From positions 28,703 to 92,702 of the forward strand of contig OUQQ01000009.1 of NCBI GenBank assembly GCA_900404475.1: a DNA stretch of 64,000 nucleotides, in the 5' to 3' direction. Both the position numbers and the translations under genes were made by a program. The notes beneath the pieces were generated by a model, which saw only the letters and a list, made by a program, of their open reading frames with translations, searched no databases and was not told where the DNA came from. The number at the start of each line of letters is the position of its first letter. The stretch's first letter is position 1. Shown in pieces: positions 10,945 to 21,896 of the stretch. Source of the stretch: Spongospora subterranea. Its lineage: Eukaryota; Endomyxa; Phytomyxea; Plasmodiophorida; Plasmodiophoridae.

Positions 10945-11100
10945 TTTACCCGAGAAAAAATCGATTTGGATTCCAGATTCGGAAAATTTGCTGAAATGAC
11001 GGTTTGCCCACTGTGGAACTGCCGGCCATCGACCTGTAAAATCGACATTATTCGCGCTGAAGTCTCGATTTTCTAGAATTCCATGGAGCGGGAGGTAAAG
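10945..11100 (+). mobile_element. Gypsy integrase zinc-binding fragment in opposite orientation
   Basis: The plus strand reads HCGTAGHRPVKSTLFALKSR. This is the same integrase H2C2 segment found on the minus strand near 8690-8590 of the neighbouring element. The DNA of about 10962-11090 is close to the reverse complement of about 8590-8745. It is a second, truncated element in inverted orientation or a rearranged piece of the same one. Confidence 0.6.
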
Positions 11101-11738
11101 CTGCGCAAATCCTGTTGCGAAAAGTTCATTTAGTCGCCAAGTTGGAAAAAATTGAGTAGCCAGTTGCGAAGGGCCATCGAGGTCGGTTGGGCAAGCGATC
11201 ACGACCGCCTACTCCAACAAGTCTGCAGCAGCCAGCAAATCAAGGAGATGCTATCGGTATACAGACCTACATTACTGACCATTAGTCTCCTTCAGGCAGC
11301 AGAGCTCACAGAAGGCCTCGTTCTTCTGGGTCAAACTGAAGCAAATTGACGAGTCTGACACTTTTTCCTGTTGTTTTTATGAACAGATCAAGGCAACTAA
11401 GAAACTTTTCACTATGCAAGTTCTTTTCTCAGTTGGCAAATTTCCTATTCTAGACTTTTTGTAGAACAAATCCTGATAAATCCACTTTTTTTCGAAGCGA
11501 TCAGGGTTTGTCACGTCCCAGATCTCGCCCCGTATCAAATAGGAGTACGAGTATAACAAATGTACTGTACAAAATTTGTGTACAGTACAAACAAAGCGCG
11601 TAGGACCGCTAGGGGGTTGCACAACCCCTTTCACTTTATTGGTGAAAGTTGATTGCTGTAGATTGTTTGTTTGGGGGGCTCTGCCATCCAGATCATCTTC
11701 TGGTCTGACCCCATGCCACTCTAAGTCTTGAGTAGGCC
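11101..11738. other. Repeat-derived or promoter DNA upstream of the BLTP gene
   Basis: No coding domain is seen. It includes a TGTACTGTACAAAATTTGTG / TACAGTAC palindromic patch near 11563-11590 and GGGGTTGCACAACCCC at 11613-11628. Similar GTAC-rich sequence occurs near 58250-58310 beside gypsy gag, so part of this may be LTR remnant. The last part must hold the BLTP2-like gene's promoter. Confidence 0.35.
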
Positions 11739-14700
11739 ATGCTGGTTGTCATTGCCCTGATATGTGCTCTCTTTGTATTCGCGATTTGGTCACCGAGATT
11801 GGTTGGGAGCGGCATTACCACATTTCTACGACTCGCAATCCCGAGCTCCATATGCCGCCTTCGAATCGGCCAAGCCGCGTTTTTATCGCTTCAGGAAATA
11901 AATATTGAATTTGGCAGCAAGTTCAATATCTACATCAACTCTGTCTCTTTTCATATATTATCATTGAGTATTGTTATCTCGAAGATACAAATAACATATA
12001 ACATATGGGGTCTATCTCCACGGTTTGACCAACTATCTGCTCCTCCAGCCGCATTTCGTGTCGTAAATGTATATGTTCCCTGTATCGCCAGTCTATATTC
12101 TCTGTCTTATCATTCCTTGCATAGCCCTATATCACCCTGTTTTTGACCCAGCTCTTAGCGTACATTCAAATCTGTGTGAATCAAATTCTATTCCAGGCGA
12201 GTCTTTTAGTTGCGTCTTCAGTTGGCTTCGATTGTTTTTAACGACGATCGGTTCAGGTGGTAGCTGATCAAGAGCAAGATGGAAAGAGAACTGTTGCGTC
12301 AGCTGTCGTCAGTGAAGTCTGCATATGCTCCGGTCGCTCGTTATCTGTTCGGGTTGCGTACGTTTTTTCTAAAGCTGTAGCTCTGGAGGCATTTAATATC
12401 AAGGTCATTTGTCGGTATCATGTTCCTTTCTCATTATTGTCATTATCCGGGTCGATTGCCAATTTCAAGTTGCGGTCATCACATAGGGTCGTTGTACATG
12501 TCGCCGAAAGCGGTTTCCGCTATGATTGCAATGATGCGGCTTTACAAGCCTCAGTTCATGTGGCAACGGTCAGCACCGATCAGCAACCAGCGTTATTCTT
12601 AGGACATCTCTCCTTAATGGCATCCTCCACTACGGTTTCAGTTTCAGTCTTTAGTTTGCGATTGCATGTCACCGAAAGGATTCCGCAAATTATTTCATTG
12701 TGCCTGTCCTATTCGAGGTATCTCACGCCAAACCCAGCTCCTGCTCAAGTTCCTGAACTTCAATTATATGCGACGAATGTTGAAATATCTCTCGTTTCAC
12801 GCTCTATTGCCTGTTTGTGCATTGATGAAGCTGCGCTGCGGTTTGGTAATAACCCGTCGACCGACTTTGTCAGCCTTGTGTCTTTGGCTGTCCTCACAGG
12901 GGAAAAAAATCTCGTCTTGGTGAATTGTCTCGACACTGTTTTCGAAGAGGGCTGTGTCAAACTGACGCTTGGGAATATTGAAATCACGGTTATTTTAGGG
13001 TTCGCCCAACATTTACTTCCAATAACTAAGCTGGGTTTGTCTTTCGGTGCCATATTTACCCATGGTGGGACTCCTACACCTAGAAATACTGTCACTTTGC
13101 GTCTTTCTACTGGCAACGTCCATGTCAATGTGAATGAATTCTTCTCTTGCAACGTCTCTTCTTCCGCTCTGGAGGCATCTCCTGGCACTTGCTGGGCCTT
13201 ATCGCTAGAACAGTCACATTGTTTTTATGATGACGAAGTCCCTTTTCTGACAGTCCGCCACTTCAAACTCACCGGTGCTCAGGTACCCGTTAGTTTCATA
13301 CTTTTTATATCAATAACATCCTTTCAGGCGAAAGCTGACATGCCGCACAAAACTTTGCACGTCACCGGCAGTTGTGTCAGAGGTGCGAGACTGTTTTGAA
13401 CTTTATATAATCAATGTTCATGTTTATCCTTATATATTTTAGGAACATGGAGTCCCGGTATGCAATTATCTCTTCTTCTGTTTATCAAACAAGTCATTGC
13501 TTCAGTTATCAACTGCAAATATGAGCTATTCCCTCTTATATTTGACGCTCAATATCAATCGCCGCCTAAACGACCTACAATGGTGAGACGGTTTTTGACC
13601 TTGTTGAGGAAATCTTATTGAGGAGAGGCTTAATAATTTTCAGGTTCCCCAAGGCTTACCGGCGGCTGGTTCCGTTCTTGACGACTGGGCATATAGAACT
13701 AGGGCGCCGTACTTGGCGGAATCTTTACAAGTTGTCAGCCTGGATGTGCATGATGTCATAATTATTGGGCAACTCACTCCGTTTATCGACGCCAGAATAC
13801 ATATTGGGCTGTTCTACTCTGAATTCATGCCGTTCCATATTCAAGTAATGCTGCTGGTGGTATTTTAGGCATGACTAACGCTCACATGCACAGTTGGAAC
13901 GTGTGGCCTTGACGTTCTTGGGTTTTCCCATGCTGAATATTTCAGCATTGAACTCTGTTCGTCAAAGCTCAATCCCCACACTTTCTCTAATGGACATCAA
14001 ACGTGACCCGTTGCTGAGTGAAACGGGAGCGATGACGCTGCTGGCGGCACCCAATCGTGTTGACATAGTCGATGTCAGCATTCGCATTCCTGGTTTAGAA
14101 TCCGATTTTCATCGACGATTCAACCAAGAACAGATCCTCGTCCATGCTCGAGGCTTTTCTACAGCTTTGCTCACCCTGCCAACGATCGATGAACTCGTTC
14201 GGCGACTTGGCGGTCCAGGTTACATTGAGCCCCCGCCATTGTCCACGTCGTCGCATTCCGCCAAAATTCAGAACTTATCTGTTTGCATCATTGACAACCA
14301 GTGGGATTCTTGGGTTCATAATGTGAGAAAATAGTGTGCCACTCTTCCATGGTGCCGTGACTCTTGAATTCAGGTACATCCGTTGGGTTTAGACGAAAGA
14401 GTAGCAGCTGGCTCCAGGTAAATGTGTATTCATTTTCTCAACCCGCGCTCTGCTACATGGGCCTGATTACTGTTTCAGGAGAGAATTGTTGCGGCTCAAA
14501 ATTCGAGAGCATCAACGTCGAACAGGAAAGTTACTTGCGGATTCCAGGATTTCATTGATGTCGACTCGCCTGTCGGAAACTAATTTTGCACTCTTCGGAG
14601 CACGTATTGGCAAACTTCGCTCCATGCACAACAAATGTTGGTCGTTCTACGATACCGAAGCCGCAGCGGGCGTACAAACCCCAGGGGATTTTCGTCTCGG

Positions 14701-17700
14701 CAGTCTGGTCCGCGTCTCCATTAGTATGATTGGTTGGGAACACATTGTCGTTTGAAGTACTGCGTTCTGAAGTTGTTTTCAGAGGTTACAGTGTGTTTTG
14801 GATTGAATCCAATATCCGAGTCTTTATCTGCACGGATTATTGTTGATTCTACCGTCAGGCTTGACATCCGTTGCCTGGAAGTTTAGTTTCGATTTATCAG
14901 AAGGTCGTTTTCTTATTTTTCTTCTAGGTGCACTTACGACAGTTTAGCCCTGCTGTTATTGATATGTCGGCGATGACTGGGGGCGTCAACGTTGTTATTT
15001 TGCACGGGACAGGGGGTCCTAGCCAACAGGTTCAGGTTGAACTGGGGCCCCATCATCAAGCCACGTGCTCTGTACCATATTATCCGATGATGGCATTAAT
15101 CGATGTCTCGTCATGCCAAATTTCCAGAGCGTGTTTCACTGTTGCGCCATGCCTCTCGCGGACGGCCGTAGATATCTTAAAAGCGCTTGAACGGTTTCGT
15201 CCCCGTCTTTTCGACCATAATACGCACTCTTTAACTTTGATGGATGTTGGACGCTACCTCATCCATCTCAAATCCATATCGAACATCAGCTTGACGGAAC
15301 TGTCTTGCTCGTTTCTTAATCGCATGACGTTTGTCACAAGCACAGATACAGTTTCACATCATTTTCTTCGCCTCAAAGTCGAAAGATGTACATTCATGTA
15401 CGCAGCGGAAAAGTTTTCATGTTCTTTTGATGTGGAAAGCATAAGTTTACGACTCCATGACTCCGAAAATAGTAATCGTACACAGATTCAAGTGTCATCG
15501 TCTTCATTTGAAGAAAACTTGGACAATGCCGACATTTTTTCGTACGACGACAATATCTTGATATTCATTCCTCTAATTAACGCGTCCATAACGCTGAAAT
15601 GTTTAACGTCAGATAATGTTCAATGCTCTGACGCTTGGGTGTATGACAGCGCCGACAGTATCGAGGATTGTTTCAATAAGGACCCTTTTGCTGCTTTTCG
15701 TTGCGAACGGGTTCCCATCGCTATCTCGTTATCTTGTGGTCGTGATTCGATGGAAACACGTATCATGTTAAACAAGCACAATCTTCCATTCTTACTGACG
15801 TTCATGAATCGGTTCAAGAATGAGTTGCCACCGGTTTCCTCGCCGGATGCGTCATCATTGGATCTCACATGCACAAAACTGTCGTTTTCCAACCTGTCAT
15901 TTACGTTGCTTGACGCTGAAAATAACAATGATCCTGGCCAGGGTCTACGCGTTTGTCTTGCGTCCCTATATTCCGAATTTATTTTTCGTGATGCTGCTGT
16001 GCATAATACCATCATTCGTGCGTCGTTGTTGTCTGGCTGTCTGGTTGCCAATGACTCTTTTTGGAGGAAAAGCGGTTAGTTGTCACTCATAATTTATCAG
16101 CATCCGTAATCAAATCTCAGAATATTATTCTTTTTGTTTGCATTTTTCCAACTGATTGCTGGCGTTCTTTTCATCATTTTTTGTTGAATCGATTGCAGAG
16201 GTTCTCGACTGTTAATCAGTGCAATCTGGTTAATCGCATTTCTTTCATCACAGAATCAGGACGCAGACTGTTCCATGATATCCGTGATGGAAATATCGTG
16301 GTTGTACACACGTATGAGAACCAGAGGTTTATTCTTGGTCAAGGTTGGCTTTCTCGTCTGCTGCCCACCGATCGTCCTAACTGGTCAGATGCTGATGGAA
16401 CTCAAGAACTTCCCAAAACTTGTTCGGCATTCGATCTACCCAGCGCTGAACATTGGCAATGGGAATCGGACTGGGTAGTCGATCGTGGACAGTTGCATGC
16501 TTTGGGTACCGTTGACCCAGAAGGCTGGGAGTACGCACATGATTTCCCTCGCTGTTACTCTGCAAAACGTCATTGGACCGATAATGTTCGACGTCGACGC
16601 TGGTTTCGAATCCGCCGCCTCATCGAGTCTATCAGGATGGAGAATGCAGGTACAGTTCCCAGAAAGCAGAACGGTCTTCTGTTCTTGGTCGAGTCTTGTC
16701 AAGCATGGCAAAAGCCATCTACATCATGGGGTTTCCGCTCGGCCTCCAAATTACCATCGGCAATGCAATCGCCAGCTACAGAGCCCGCTGCGTATGTGAC
16801 GTCGCTCTTGACTTTTTTCTCCATTGATGACAACACCACAAGCGCTGCGTCCCCGCCAGTACGTCCCACGCTCTCGCAAACTGCTCGTCGATTCTCCACT
16901 GTATCTGATATGGGATCTTCTCTTTACTTATTCTCCGTTAAAGTCTCTAGTCCCAAGGCTAGGTTAACCCTTGAATCGCGTAATTCCCTCGGTGCGTCTA
17001 TATCACTCTCAATGCTTGAACCATTATATATTGAATTGTACAGCGCTGTTGTGGAGGTCTTATATGCAAATTTTGGAATCCAATGCGAAAATCCGACCCC
17101 TTGTCTCCCAAGTTGAGCCAATCGAAGTCCAGAGCGAATTGGATGATGCTGTATCCTCCGGGGATGAAAACTCGGACGAAGACGAGACGGCGGTCACGAG
17201 CGAGGATCGCTTGTTATCTTCATTAAAAGAGCCCGATGAAGAAAACATTTCGCCCATCACCGAAAATAACCCGGTGATTCCGATATCTCCTGATTCATTA
17301 TCCATTAACCCTGTATCGCTACTTGATATTGCATCAATTGGTAAGTCATAAACCTTGGGAAGACGCCAACTCTCTGTAATCTTGAAGTTCAGAGGTAACT
17401 TGCGCTCAGTTCGCCCTTGAGTCATGCGATGAAAGTGCTCGTGGAATTCTGCTGATGTGTATGTCCTCCTGCCTGATCACAGCGAGGTCCTTTTGTGATG
17501 GAGACCAAGAGGCGCCACCCACTGTAAACGCCGCCCGCATCGATCTACGTCTTTTAATTGATCACCTCACGGTTCGCCTGGCGCCTACTGATATCGATGT
17601 CGACGCTGGTGTCATGTGGTTCGATTTTCAAAAAGAGGATCACTGTGTCATCAAACCCATTATCGATCCTTTCCCTGTCCAGGTATTGTGTTCCTATGTT

Positions 17701-19835
17701 CTTTCTTCTTGTAATATATATTAAAGTTGAGAAATGGGTTTCGCATTTTATATCGATATATTGACTGTGCCTCCTGCAGATACTGAACGGATTTTATCCT
17801 TAGGCTAGCGCCGTTGTTTATCCATCGTCTACTTCTGCCCATTCTGTCTGTATTCTGGTTCCAGGAATAATCACATCTCTTGATTCTTCACAATGCGCGC
17901 TGTTGGGCTCAATTATCGGGCAGGTCGTCACATCCGAGCTTCCTCCTGTTTCTCCGTCGCCGCCATCTTTCGTACTTACCCCAAATTTTGCCGATGGTCG
18001 CATCTCGGACCATCAGCGCATTCTGTGGCAAATTAGACATCTGGAATGGTTAATGGGAGTGTTTCACGACGCGAATGACCTTTTGGACAGCGGAGTCGAG
18101 ATGACTTCCAGCGACAACGAGCTAGTTTTACTGGCTGCGCATATGGCGGCGCTGCGTCAGCAGTATACCGACACCATTTCGTCATTACCAATTGTAAAGT
18201 CATCTCTTCCTGGTTTTCTTTCAGAAGTTTCCTTAAACGTTCAAGTTCGTCTAGAAAACGTCACACTTTCGCTGCTTCTGATGAACCGAGTTGAGTTTGT
18301 TCGTCTGACTCTCTTGACGTGCGCTGCCCTTCTGCAGGTTCAGTTGACCGGGGAAGGCTCCTTTCAGCTGTCGTTCGAGATTAGAGATCTGCGCATACAC
18401 GATGGTCGCAACTTAAGCGAGGAATGGAATACGATTGTCATACCGGCTCATCATTTCTCGGCATCCGGTGTCGTTTCAGATGACACCCAACGGCACGCCG
18501 AAAACAGAGTCGTGTTGACTTTGCAGACCGTCGTGAAAAGAGTCGGCGGTATATGTGTTATCTGTTCGTGCATATTAAATATGGCACACCTGGTTGTGCG
18601 GTTAACACAGACGTTGACCGATCAGCTGGCTAATTTCATATCGGACATGGGAGTGACGGATTCAGATCTGATCGTAAAGTCGCGTCTTGTGCCGAGAGCT
18701 TCTGGGGTTTTGGGTACTCATGATCAGCAAATGCCGGCTAGTACCAGCAGCAAAGCTGGAAATTCGACTTCTTTCGATGAAGTGATCTCCGTCCAAGATC
18801 GTGCCTCAACCGCTGATACTGCGGTATGCAGCCCAAACAGCATCGTAATCACATATCTACGTATAGGTGCCATCCGACTCACTGTCAGTTTCAAGGGATC
18901 AGGAGCCAGTGGATTAGGTTGGTTTCTCTAGTTCGTAACTTGCAATTGATTATGCTTATTTCGGAAAATAATCGCACGTCTATTGTCGGGTCCACAGTGA
19001 TACACTGTGTCGCCTATCGCAGTTCCTGAATATATTCAGTTATTTTAACCAAAAAACGTGTTTGCTTTTAATTCATGTAAGCGGCTGTCGACGCTGTTAA
19101 TGACTTGATGTTTTTGTATAGCCGATTTTCAAGGTTTATCTATCAGAATGCCTCCCGTACTCTACCAAAAAAAGACGTGGACGACTGCTAAATTTGCAAG
19201 GCGATTGCGAAGGGATTTTATCCGTTCAGCGCTGCGTCAGGCTGGTCCTGGTCTGGCGGGATTTCTGCGCTATAAGTTCGGTGGTAGCACTGCCGATGCC
19301 AATGGGTTCTTACAGCGACGAACTCGCCGCAATGATGGTAACAAACTGCTGGATTTGGATTTTTTCGATCTCCAAAAACAGAGATTTCCCATGTTCTGCT
19401 AATGAAGCTGAACGCGAAATGTCTTGGATTTTTTACTGATCCATTTTTGGCTTTCAGTTAGAATCAACTGCTCTGGTATTTTTTTTGGTAACCGTCATTT
19501 TTCTCTGGCTTTCTCGGAAACATTTTGTTGCTTTCTGTTGTACTGCAGGTGACCGACCTGTTTTCGTAGACCTCACTGCATTGGATATCGATCTACCAAT
19601 CGGCTCTTCTCCGATCCAGCCTTCGCCGCATCCAATGACAAAAGGGCGCGCCGTCGTGTCTGGGCTCATGACCAAGATCAAAGCGGTCGCGTCCGGGGAC
19701 AACCAATCTGCAGCCGATGGTAACGACTTAACTGAGTTGGCCGACCCGCTCAAACGCCGCTTACTGGTCGGTGCTAACCCGAACAAGCCGGGCGGCCATG
19801 ATGGAAGCAAACCCGAACAAACCGGGCGGCCATGA
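11739..19835 (+). CDS. Bridge-like lipid transfer protein, KIAA0100/Hobbit/SABRE/FMP27 (BLTP2) family, with embedded DysF domain
   Basis: Sixteen exons joined by consensus and phase: 11739-12062, 12257-13282, 13328-13382, 13443-13582, 13644-13844, 13894-14322, 14374-14417, 14479-14723, 14783-14880, 14928-16074, 16101-17056, about 17118-17340, 17393-17682, 17804-18917, 19122-19337, 19549-19835. The product is about 2264 residues, close to human KIAA0100. The N-terminus is a membrane anchor followed by a beta-rich chain, as in tube-like ER-anchored bridges that move phospholipids at contact sites. Family marks are GTWSPGMQLSL (exon 4) and the C-terminal MPPVLYQKKTWT...RRDFIRSALRQ and KRRLLVG blocks, which align with the KIAA0100 tail. 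Exon 11 encodes a dysferlin domain (about residues 1307-1410): DRPNWSD, WQWESDWVVD, EGWEYA and VRRRRWFR. The exon 10/11 junction implies a 26-nt intron, and the exon 12 start is ambiguous (17118 or 17133). Confidence 0.85.
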
Positions 19836-19844
19836 TGGAAGCAA
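19777..19844 (+). repeat. 34-bp tandem duplication at the end of the BLTP2-like gene
   Basis: Two near-identical 34-bp units (ACCCGAACAARCCGGGCGGC... ATGGAAGCAA) at 19777-19810 and 19811-19844, differing at one base. Because 34 is not a multiple of three, the second unit is read in a different frame and sets the present C-terminus, ending TGRP. Confidence 0.9.
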
Positions 19845-19845
19845 T

Positions 19846-21149
19846 TCGTGATCAGATCACTTAGACTGTCTGATGTTTGTTTTTCTGCCATGATATTTGG
19901 GCAATTTATTCCAATACAGTTATACTTTTCAGATCATATATTCGCCGTCTCGCTGTCAGATTTCATCGTGTTCGTGGAATGCGAAGCTTCGCATTTCAAG
20001 TATGCTAACCGCCCAAACGTACAACATACAAGAATACGGCGGTACCTTCTATGCTTTCATGTTTGGGCGTATTAGAAGCATATTCATTCCGACTTTGTCT
20101 GGTTCAGATGAACCAATAGATTCTGGGTTTATCGAAATACATCAGGGTGAAGACAGCTATCCATCATAATTGGCCGAGGTCGAGTGCCCATATCCCAGTA
20201 AAACCCAGGTCGAGATACTTCGGCTCCTGGAGAGCAATTCTTTTCAAACCGGTTCTCACTCCAGGTCTTTTGTCAAAGCGAAACAAGCTGCAATCACATT
20301 GCAACATGTCCTGTGATGCAGCGAAGTGCAAGGCAGCAGAACTGGACGAATATCGCTCTAATCAAGAAATGCTAAAAGCGAAGTAGGCGCATAAACCAAT
20401 CACCAGCGATTACATCACAACGTTGCAGGCTAAGGAAGCAAAATAAGCGTTCGCTTACAGCCACAGCAGTTTCGTTGCTGGTTTCAGTTCGAAACAATGC
20501 CAGGAATCTGTCAACTTCCAGACAAAATGCGATCTGATCAACAATTCGACGCTTTCTTAACTCGTGGTTTGCTTTGAGCGCCTAGATGAGACCTTAGCTC
20601 GCAAAATCGCGCTGGCATCTTTGAATACGAAATTATCCGACTGCCAAAGTACTGATCCAATCATTGAAATGCGACGAAATTGCTTACACTTTATGCTGCT
20701 GAGATTCTCAAGGATGAATGTACATTGTTTTTTTTTTAACATGCGATCCCAGGAAGGAGGGTGACAGTTTCATCATCTATAAGGTTTCTCATCGCCAATA
20801 CCCTTCAAAGTCCAGACCTATTATTTTTGCACAGAACGCAACTGCCCATCCATGTTCTTGCCGCAAGAATGTCTGGCACGGAATCGTATGGCGCCACCTT
20901 CTCTCCGTTTTCGGCGGACGAAGTTGCTGGAATGTCCAATAATCCTCGGCGGAAAAGAGACTTTTCATCGTTGCAGTTCCAGACGTTGGCATGCGCTGAA
21001 AGGATACTGTCAATCATGAACTGGAAGTCGCTAATCCAAGTCAGACAGCGGGTGTCCGAACTGTCATCGATAGTAAAGGATTTGAAAACACTTACGATGA
21101 TCCGAACTACGAGCTGGTTAGTTGAAATTTGATATCCCTATAGACGCTG
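19846..21149. other. Repeat-like intergenic DNA, no gene seen
   Basis: Short frames only on both strands, no recognisable domain. It precedes a MULE-like transposase tail and is probably decayed transposon sequence. Confidence 0.35.
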
Positions 21150-21290
21150 TTACATGCATCAACGCATATACAACAACAAAGGTCTGAGCAAACCTCGTCG
21201 ACTCTTGTCTTGAATCCGCTCAAAGTCAAAACAAAGGGACGGCCGAACAAAAAAGAACCCGAGAAAGAAGCATCGTGAAAGCGACAAAAG
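21150..21290 (+). mobile_element. Possible MULE/FAR1-type transposase C-terminal tail (relic)
   Basis: The plus strand reads LNPLKVKTKGRPNKKEPEKE before a stop at about 21278. A 'P..V(K/R)TKGRP(N/K)' basic tail is characteristic of the end of MULE/SWIM-type transposases. The upstream body was not recognised, so the call is tentative. Confidence 0.35.
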
Positions 21291-21896
21291 GCACAACAGG
21301 TTCAGAGTAGAAATGTGGGCGATGGCAAATCTCTGGACAAGACATTTGGAACTGTCCCTCTCAGTATTAATTCAGGCAGCCACACGACATTGGCCTATAG
21401 GGCTTTCATAGCTAGGCGGATAACAGGATAGCGGTGAGGCGTGCAACTGTAGTATCGACCGGTAGACTATAGATTAGGACGAATCAGGAAGCGGTTAATT
21501 GTAAGAAGTAAACCAGATCATAGAATCAACATTAAATTAGGTAAGTTTGGATCGTTTCTCATCCGATAGTTGCGGGGACGTTTTGGCGCCATTACCAGAC
21601 TCGTTTCCCTAAACGGTTCTAATCTTCACCTTTCACGGGTCCTTTTTTTGTAATGGTCAGTAACAGTCACAAACCGGTTTGGCGCAATTTCGCTTCTGTT
21701 TGCTGCAATTTGTGACTCGTCTTGAAACTGGTTCCGTGATTTTTCATTGCCCTAGGTTCCCTATGGTGTATCTTTTAATCGGCGTTGATGAGATGCTTGA
21801 TCTTGCCGAGCCGTTGGTTCAATATTCCAGAATATCTTGTCAACATGATTCATCAACTCAATCAGAAATATCGCCTGGACCGAATCTTCAAAAGCA

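Noticed and set aside
11101..11628. Minus-strand ORF 11377-11634 and GTAC palindromes taken as a gene or origin
   Set aside because: No protein family or splice structure; the palindromes resemble those next to another gypsy relic, so LTR remnant is simpler.
12760..13188. Minus-strand 142-codon ORF inside the BLTP2-like gene
   Set aside because: Shadow of a long, well-supported plus-strand exon; no domain.
15620..16051. Minus-strand 143-codon ORF
   Set aside because: Lies antisense to exon 10 of the BLTP2-like gene and has no recognisable content.
16075..16199. Alternative 125-nt intron ending at TTGCAG 16198
   Set aside because: The join gives an immediate stop in the next exon for the available donor phase, so the 26-nt intron was preferred.
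16305..16620. DysF domain as a separate gene
   Set aside because: Exon 11 is open on both sides in phase with bridge-protein exons, and the summed coding length and C-terminal motifs match a single KIAA0100-family gene.
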